From positions 1 to 9,748 of the forward strand of contig JAAZCO010000136.1 of the NCBI GenBank assembly GCA_012513235.1: 9,748 bases of DNA, written 5' to 3'. The DNA is from Gammaproteobacteria bacterium (GTDB lineage Bacteria; Pseudomonadota; Gammaproteobacteria; Pseudomonadales; Pseudomonadaceae). The position numbers were made by a program, and so were the translations under genes. Shown here in pieces: positions 1 to 7,200 of this stretch. Each line of letters opens with the position of its first letter. The first letter of the stretch is position 1. The notes below the pieces were generated by a model that was not told the origin of the DNA, did not search any database, and saw nothing but the letters and a program-made list of their open reading frames with translations.

Positions 1-1207
1 CAATTATAAAACTCATACGCGCATGCCCTAAGGCTAAATCAGTCATATCAATCACAGTGCCGTACTTTGGATGCTGGCGAATACCAAAACCCTCCTTAGG
101 CTGTTTTTCGTAGGACGGGGCGAGTCCATACCATATACCTGGATAATTAAAAGGCGTATCAATGGCGCGCGGCCTTAAGGCCAGCAATGTTCTTTTGAGT
201 TCTTTAAACTCATACTTAGAAAGCAAGCGCACATCTTTGGGGAAGTTCCCTCGCCCATAATTCGAATAGGTATTTTGATATGTGTATGAAAAATCATCGA
301 ACACATCGAGATGCTCCTGTCGTCCCGCCTGACCAATGACCTTGCCTTTTATTGTAATCAGATCGTAGAGCCTTTCTATTTCTGGTAAATAGGCAATGTC
401 ATATCCGCAGTCACTTAAATAGCGAATAGTACGGCGCATATGCGCACCGCCGCCTAAACCTTTACCTTGCATGCCGAGGGTGTCATAAAACAACTTTGCA
501 TCTCGGCACATCTGTTCACGCTTAGACTGATATTGAGCCAGTATTTGCGGATCTGCCGGATTGATCTGCATGCTGTCTAAGACCGGCTCAATCAATACTT
601 TTTCAAAGTCAGTGCCGCCTGTACTGCCAGTTGGTAAACGTTCCCATGCATGCAGGTGGATTGGGTATGGATAGCCACTGATGGATTCATAGCAGAAGTA
701 ATCCATACGGCGAGAACGTAATATTCCATTATCGGACTCAACAGGTAAACGTAGACAGTGCATACCGGCTCGCTCGACCCAAGAATAGTCAGTGGCAAGC
801 ATATACCAAGGCCAAGCTGAATAAACAACGCTGGCATAGTCTTCGAGCATGCGTTCTGGGTTGGAGTAGTAAAGCCATTTCTTTTTATAATCTCTAGCGG
901 TAATGCCAAGACCTAAAGTACCACCAATAATCATTTTATTTCCACTAATCACCTTTCCAAAGGTGGATGTACCCAAGTAGTCCTCTTGAACAAATATCGT
1001 ATATCTAGATTCATCCGAGCAGTTATCTTTAAATATATTAGGCATCATAAAACTTATACGTTTTAAGTCAGTAATTATATATTTAGCACGCTCACATAAC
1101 TTATAGCGAACAACCCCAATATTAGAAACCTCACCATATTTAATTTCACTAGTACTGCATGCTGATATAAATAATAAAAAAACTAAGAATAAAAATTTAT
1201 TTATCAT
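1..1207 (-). CDS. Large lipoprotein of unknown family, candidate immunity protein (3' end outside the window)
   Basis: The ATG at 1207-1205 overlaps the exoprotein stop (ATGA). The frame stays open for 402 codons to the window edge with no stop, so the gene is partial. The N-terminus (Lys4, a hydrophobic run, then FISAC) is a lipoprotein signal peptide with lipobox I-S-A-C. Cys17 is the lipidated residue, and Ser at +2 favours outer-membrane sorting. Six more Cys are visible (38, 63, 151, 172, 234, 267). There are no further membrane spans. Distinctive patches are WPWYMLATDYSW (132-143), a Gly-rich GKGLGGGAH (248-256), and a Tyr-rich stretch near 304-317. I do not recognise the family. Position directly after the toxin-like C-terminus and envelope targeting suggest a periplasm-facing immunity protein, comparable in logic to the lipoprotein Tli partners of type VI lipase effectors. 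Most CdiI proteins are small and cytosolic, so an accessory lipoprotein remains possible. The first ~190 bases are strikingly AT-rich. Confidence 0.85.
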   Translation of the reverse strand, partial: MINKFLFLVFLLFISACSTSEIKYGEVSNIGVVRYKLCERAKYIITDLKRISFMMPNIFKDNCSDESRYTIFVQEDYLGTSTFGKVISGNKMIIGGTLGLGITARDYKKKWLYYSNPERMLEDYASVVYSAWPWYMLATDYSWVERAGMHCLRLPVESDNGILRSRRMDYFCYESISGYPYPIHLHAWERLPTGSTGGTDFEKVLIEPVLDSMQINPADPQILAQYQSKREQMCRDAKLFYDTLGMQGKGLGGGAHMRRTIRYLSDCGYDIAYLPEIERLYDLITIKGKVIGQAGRQEHLDVFDDFSYTYQNTYSNYGRGNFPKDVRLLSKYEFKELKRTLLALRPRAIDTPFNYPGIWYGLAPSYEKQPKEGFGIRQHPKYGTVIDMTDLALGHARMSFII

Positions 1208-4200
1208 TCATTAAGCTTCCTATGATTTCCATGAATATCAATAAGCGTTGGGTTAATCACAATTTCTCTAACGTTTCTTGAGGTTTCTGTCCATCCAGTT
1301 CTTTCGCAGGTTACACAGCCATAATTGCTGTGTGCACTTTTTTCAGTATCAAAGAGGCTCGCTAGAGAGAAAAGAGCTCCTAAGGTCAGCCCTATTTGAT
1401 CATCCGAATACTGAGCATTTCCGCCTAATCCAGGCAAATCAGCAACAGCATCTGTCTTAGGCAACCCTAGAATGGTCTTCTCTTCAGGCCGATTTGTTTG
1501 GTAGACACTATAAGTTTCTTTTGCTTTTGTAGCCTCAACATCATCATGAAAATTAACCGCATCAACAGGCGCCCCTGACAGCTGCACAGTAACTAGCTCA
1601 ATATTAGAAAAGTCCTGTCCCTTAACGGCAACCCAAGTTAATAGGCCACCTTGACTATGCCCATAAAGATGTAAATTTTCTATTGGCGATTGACTAGCTT
1701 GCTGATAGAGACTATCTAGATTTCTAGCCGTACCTGATTTAACACTGCCTTTAAAAAGACTATCAACTGCTGACTCAAGAAGGTCCCCAATCAAACCATG
1801 CGTCGGGTTATAAGCTAATACAAAACTCTGTCCGTCTTCCATACCGCCCTGCATTAAGGCGTTGGTCATAGCCTCAAGCTGACTATTCATAATGCCGTTA
1901 GTCGCAATATGTGCTTTTTCATCTTCTGTAAATCCATCAAAAGAATCGAAAGTAGGCACACCATCTAAAACAGGTTTACCTTTTTCCACCACAAGCTGAC
2001 CCGTCTTCTCATCCAGCTTAAGTTTTCCTTTAGCTCGGGAAACCATTAGGTCCCCAACAGCCAAGGCAGGTATCTGAGTAGCTAGGCCTCCATGATTTTC
2101 AACACCAGGAAACACACCTCCAGTAGGTGTATTCAAAGAATCCATAGCCTTAACTAATAAGCTTGGCGCCCAAGTTAGCGCTGCAACTAAATTATTGTTT
2201 TCTGCCTCAGTTGCAGCTCTGTCCTTAAGCAAGCCCAGCTGTAAAAAAGCTTTGGCGGAATTAAGTCCATAATCCTGAATTCCTTGCTTCCACTGCTCAA
2301 CGGTCAGCTTTGACTCTTTAAATGGTTCAAACGATGAGCTACTCACATACAGTTCAGTGGTTTCTTGTTTATCTTTGGTGATTTCGTAGGCTTTGCTGGT
2401 ATCACGGTTTAAACCTTGGGTGGAATTCTCCCCAGTTCCAGCATCACTGCGCACAATAATTTCGCCTTCACCTACCGTGGCGCGGACGATTTGCTGGCGG
2501 TCTTTTTCGCTGTGATAGCCACTGATATTCCACTGATTAGAACCATCCTTGTTATCTTGATTGCGGTCAACCGCGCCTGTCTTCGCCGCAGCATTGCTAC
2601 CTTTAGAGTCACTCTCTGAATTGCCGCTGTCAGCTGCTAAAGAATAAGTACCGCCAGCATTCACATACCAAGAGCGCTCTTTGTCATGCCCCTTAAAGTC
2701 ACTAAAACCAAGCGTATTTGTATCCAGCTTTAAATTGTCTGTGTTCGAGGCAATCACAGCACTATCGAGTTGAGTGTGATTTTCGGTACGGATATCTAAC
2801 GCATCGCGGGCTGTTATGCGAGTTTGGTTTTCTATCCAATCAGTAGAGCCTGTGGTTTTACCTACACCTACTGAGCCACTGAAACTCGCACCGCCTGATA
2901 AGCCCACACTAGCCGTTAGGCTGGCATCAGATTCTTTACCGCTCACCTTGCCGGTATCAGCAACTGAGGTCACCAATAAGTCACGCCCCACACGTCCAGT
3001 GACTTTCTCACCTTCTAGCTGCGCACCGGCAACTATGGTGTCGCGACCACTACTGAAATTTAGGTGATTGCCGGCATAGAGATATGCTTCTTGCTGCTGG
3101 GCACTTTCACGATCAAGCTTGCCTTTGCCCGCGTCAGCACTGACATACACAGAAAGAAGAACCTGCTCACCAAGTGCTAAACCCACTTCACTACCACCGC
3201 TCTTACGGCGTGTTTCGTAAGTGGAATCATTTTGTGCAGCTCGAATACTCAAATCTTGGCCTGCACTTAGCTGAATATCTCGCTGCGCTTGCACCTGCGT
3301 ACCGATCAAGGTTAGATCTTGGACAGATTCTAAATTGACATCGCGACCTGCTTGCAGCTGAGTTGGCAATGACGTGTCTTGGCGGCCTTTGTCTGTTTGC
3401 TTGCTATGACTGCTACCAATACCAACGCGCGCGCTATTAGCAGTGCTGCTGCCGTTGATACCGCTTTGACTCATCGTATGCTCTGCATTTTGGGCATAGT
3501 AGCCGCGAGCAACATCTAAAGTGATATTTTGTCCTGCGATGTTGATATCACGCTGGCTATTGATTCGAGTGCCACGCGCCTCAACATCTTGCCCTGCAAG
3601 CAGATTGATATCACGCCCCGCATCTAAAGTAGACTCACGATAGCTTTGTATATCTTCAACTGTTGTAGTCTGCTGCCGCGTTGTACCTAAATGCTCGGAC
3701 GTTGTTGGGCCAGAAACAAACTGTGTCACTGAATCCAATGCTTTTAAGACACCAGACACCTGACTCAACCCATTATCACCGCGCCCTGCACCTTTAATAG
3801 CATCCATAGTGTTACCAAAATTATGGTTAACACTCACAGTCAGACCTGTACGTTGGTGTGTTTCTTTTTGCTGTTGGCGACGCTGCTCACTGGCCGCATC
3901 TAATATAATATTGCGCTCTGCTATTAGGTTAACATCACGACCTGCAGCCAGGTCAGAACCCGTCTGACGAATATCCCGACCCGCCTTAATATCTAAATTC
4001 TCACCGGTCTCTAGCAGGCTAGCAGCCGCAGCACTCTGAGTGTCCCAGCGCTTATCAATTTTAGTATCGTTGCCTGCAAAAGCTGTCACTCCATTGCGGT
4101 CGCTACTGATTGCAATACCAGTGCGACGCTCACGCTGCCAAGTGCTCGTAGCGTTTTCATTATCCGCTGCAATTACCTGCACATCCCGCCCTGCATCAAG

Positions 4201-7200
4201 TAATAGATTGCCACCAGCACTCACGCCGCTACCAACAATATTGATATCACGCTCGGCCTGTAAACTGGCATCACCCTCAGCTATAACTTGGCTACCAACG
4301 CTAGTGCTACTTTGCGCGGCCTGCCCAGCTTTTTTGGCAGAAGAAACTGCCACCATTCCACCTGATGCCGAAAGTCCTGTTTTTTTACGGTAACGCTCGG
4401 ACAAGTTGTAAGCTTCATTATTAGCTGACAGCAAATTTATATCGCCTGTTGATTCAAGCAAACCTGCTCTCAACTCAACATCATTGCCCGCATCAACAGT
4501 ACTGGCACGCACACCTAAATCATTGCCTGCAACCAGAACCACATCATTGGCAGCACTTAACTCGCTATTCATCTGTGTTGCTGTGGTTTTTAGTTGGCTT
4601 TTGCCAGATTTATTTAAGCCTAAAAAACCAGATTTAGTTTTTTTGCTGTAGCTGCCATGTTCTTCAACGCCCGATAAAATAGTAATATCGTTGATTGCAC
4701 CAACCAGCAAATCAAGGCCCGCATTCAACTGACTTCCGATTACAGTGACATTTCGTCCGCCTTCCAAACTCAATCCACCAGCATCAGTAATTCGCGTATT
4801 AATGGTGAGATTATTGCCTGCATCAATCACTGAAGCCACATTAGTACTGTCATAGCTTTCTTGCTGCTTACTCTTGCTGCGCCCAAAAGATTTTTTACTT
4901 TTCTTAGAGTAAAATAACGACTCTTCATCTAAAGCTGACAAAATACGAGCATCTTGACCTGATATTAAGCCGATATCTCTAACGGCCTTCACTTCGCTAG
5001 CAGTAATATTAAGATCTTGTTCCGCACGTAGCTCAATATCACCGCCAGCATATACATGACTGGCTTGCTGAGTAATCTGATCACGCTGACTCGTAGTGTT
5101 TTTACTCTTGCTATAACTATGTTTTTCATCGGTAGCGGCAACCAGGGATAGATCACGTCCAGCCACCAACTCCATATCAGCACCTGACTCAATACCACTA
5201 GCCACCGCAGTTAAGTCTCGTCCAGCTTGGATGTTTAAGTGCCCATCAGCTTGAGTTGTGCTGCCCAATTGCTGGCTCTGTGCATTGAGGTAATGATTAC
5301 CGCGACTGATACTTTGACGCTCTTCAACTGAAGCCAGCATGACATCACGCCCCGCATTGATCTGTATGTCAGCACGGCTGTCTAATACACCACCTAAATT
5401 CTGTACATCACGGCTAGCGTTTAATGTTAAGTCACGAGACGCTTCGATACGCGCAGCACTGTTAACAAAGCTGGTTTCCCAGCGATTATTGCCCACGTCA
5501 CTCGTGTGACGCGTAACAGTTCGCTCATTAAGAATATCGCCCGTACGCGCAGTAAGCTCTACATCATGTCCGGTTAAAATACCGCCTTGACGATTATAAA
5601 TATGCTCTTCAGCTAGTAAAGATAGGCCGCCATTTGCCTGAATCAAGCCTCGGTTACTGATGTTATGCGCTTGCATACTGAGGTTATTGGTAGCATGTAA
5701 CGCACCGTCATTTATCACAGAGCCTGAGCTAGTGAGTGATACATTTTCGCCTTGGATTAGTGCGCCACTGGCTGCCAATCGCTTGTCGCTTTGCGCTAAA
5801 TACAGGACTGGAACAAGGACTTTCTCACCTAATATGTCACGCTCCTCCAACCAAACAATATCTTGCGTTAATGCTGCAACTTGCTCAGCACTCAGTGATA
5901 CACCGACTGATAAGTCTAATGCTGCTTGGCTAGCCACCGCGTTATCCATCAGATAGGTATACATCGCCTCATCACTGCTTAAGCCTGCAATAAAGCGCTG
6001 ACCTGTACGCGCGACAACGGCTTCTCGCATCAACTTTTGTTCATATAAGCCATCACCCAGACGCTTTTTCATTTGATCAGTGCTAACACCAAGACTATCG
6101 AGCAAATAATCACTGCTCACAAACTGCTGCATGTGTGTTAATGCCGGATTAGTTTCGATCAGATAACGATGTGTATTATTTTGGCTATACTCATCGCGAA
6201 AACGGGCAAGCAAAGATTGCCCTTGGTTTTTCTCATATAATCCTTGCTGCACTAATCGATCACTTCGTGCAGAGCTGCCATCTACAGCAGCATGGGCATG
6301 ATGTATATTCTCATTTATCGCAGCCTGATCACTTAAACGAAATAAGCCTTGACCCACTTCAGGCAAACTAAAGCCTGGCAAATCAATAGGGTCTATATAT
6401 TTATGCTGCAAATCAGGTGGCAGTTGTAAATGGACGGGAACTTGTGTCGTCTCACTACTTAAGACTGTATCACTCACACCAGAACTGGAATCAGTATAAC
6501 CTGAGCGAATAACACTGTTTTTTAGCGTTTGCTGCGCATCAATAACCACGTTAGCGCCAGCTTGAATCACTGCTGAATACTCTTCACCCGCTAACGACTT
6601 CTCAATATATTGACGACCTGGGAGATACTCACGCTCAATATTATTAGCAATAAAACGGCTGATATCGGCCTCAACACTACCCTTGCGAACTGCTGGGTTA
6701 TGCGTCAAATTAAAAGCACGAGCCTCATTACGAGGGTATTTATATTTAGGTCTACGCCCTGCGATATAGATGTTTTGCACTTCAATATCCACAGGCTGAA
6801 CACCAAGGTTATTGACGTGCTGAAAGCTTAGATTTAAGTCAGCACCACTACTGATTAAACTGCTGCTATTGAGCAACTCATCACCCACAAAAGACAAATG
6901 GCCACCCGCAAGTAAATTGGAGGCGGCGCTACTGTTAAGCACTTCTGTTTTTTCACGCTGCGTGACTTGCCAGACTGAGTTACGTTTGCCATTACTGCCT
7001 AATTTACAATCACCATTGATAATATAAGGCGCACCGCAACGTAATTCTGTAATAGAGGCGTAATACTTACCCTGATCGTCAACCTCTAAAACATCCCGAC
7101 GATTGTCTACCACTGCACTCTGCAAGCTGAAATCATGCGCAGCTTGGATAGTGCCTGATATATTTTCTACACGCTGAGCCGAGCTATTTGGTGCATATCC

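Noticed and set aside
592..909. 105-codon minus-strand frame inside the lipoprotein gene
   Set aside because: It lies in another frame of a well-supported lipoprotein coding region, has no domain sign, and gives no reason for a separate gene.
1..1207. Assigning the lipoprotein to the type VI Tli4 immunity family
   Set aside because: The gene logic is similar, but I could not recognise family motifs, so naming it Tli4 would be a guess.
1234..1262. Possible internal promoter before the lipoprotein gene (TTGTGA, 16 bases, TGATAT)
   Set aside because: The -10 matches consensus at only half its positions, and the AT-rich setting makes such matches likely by chance. ATGA coupling explains expression.
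2086..2103. VENHGG as a VENN-type toxin boundary
   Set aside because: Only VEN matches. The surroundings do not resemble the pretoxin-VENN domain, and the position is inside the C-terminal region rather than at the end of the conserved part.
4040..4393. 117-codon plus-strand frame, with similar ones at 5660-5956, 2816-3067 and 8738-9013
   Set aside because: These are antisense shadows of the repetitive exoprotein. Their Ser/Pro/Leu/Ala-rich composition mirrors the repeat codons and no independent gene signal is visible.
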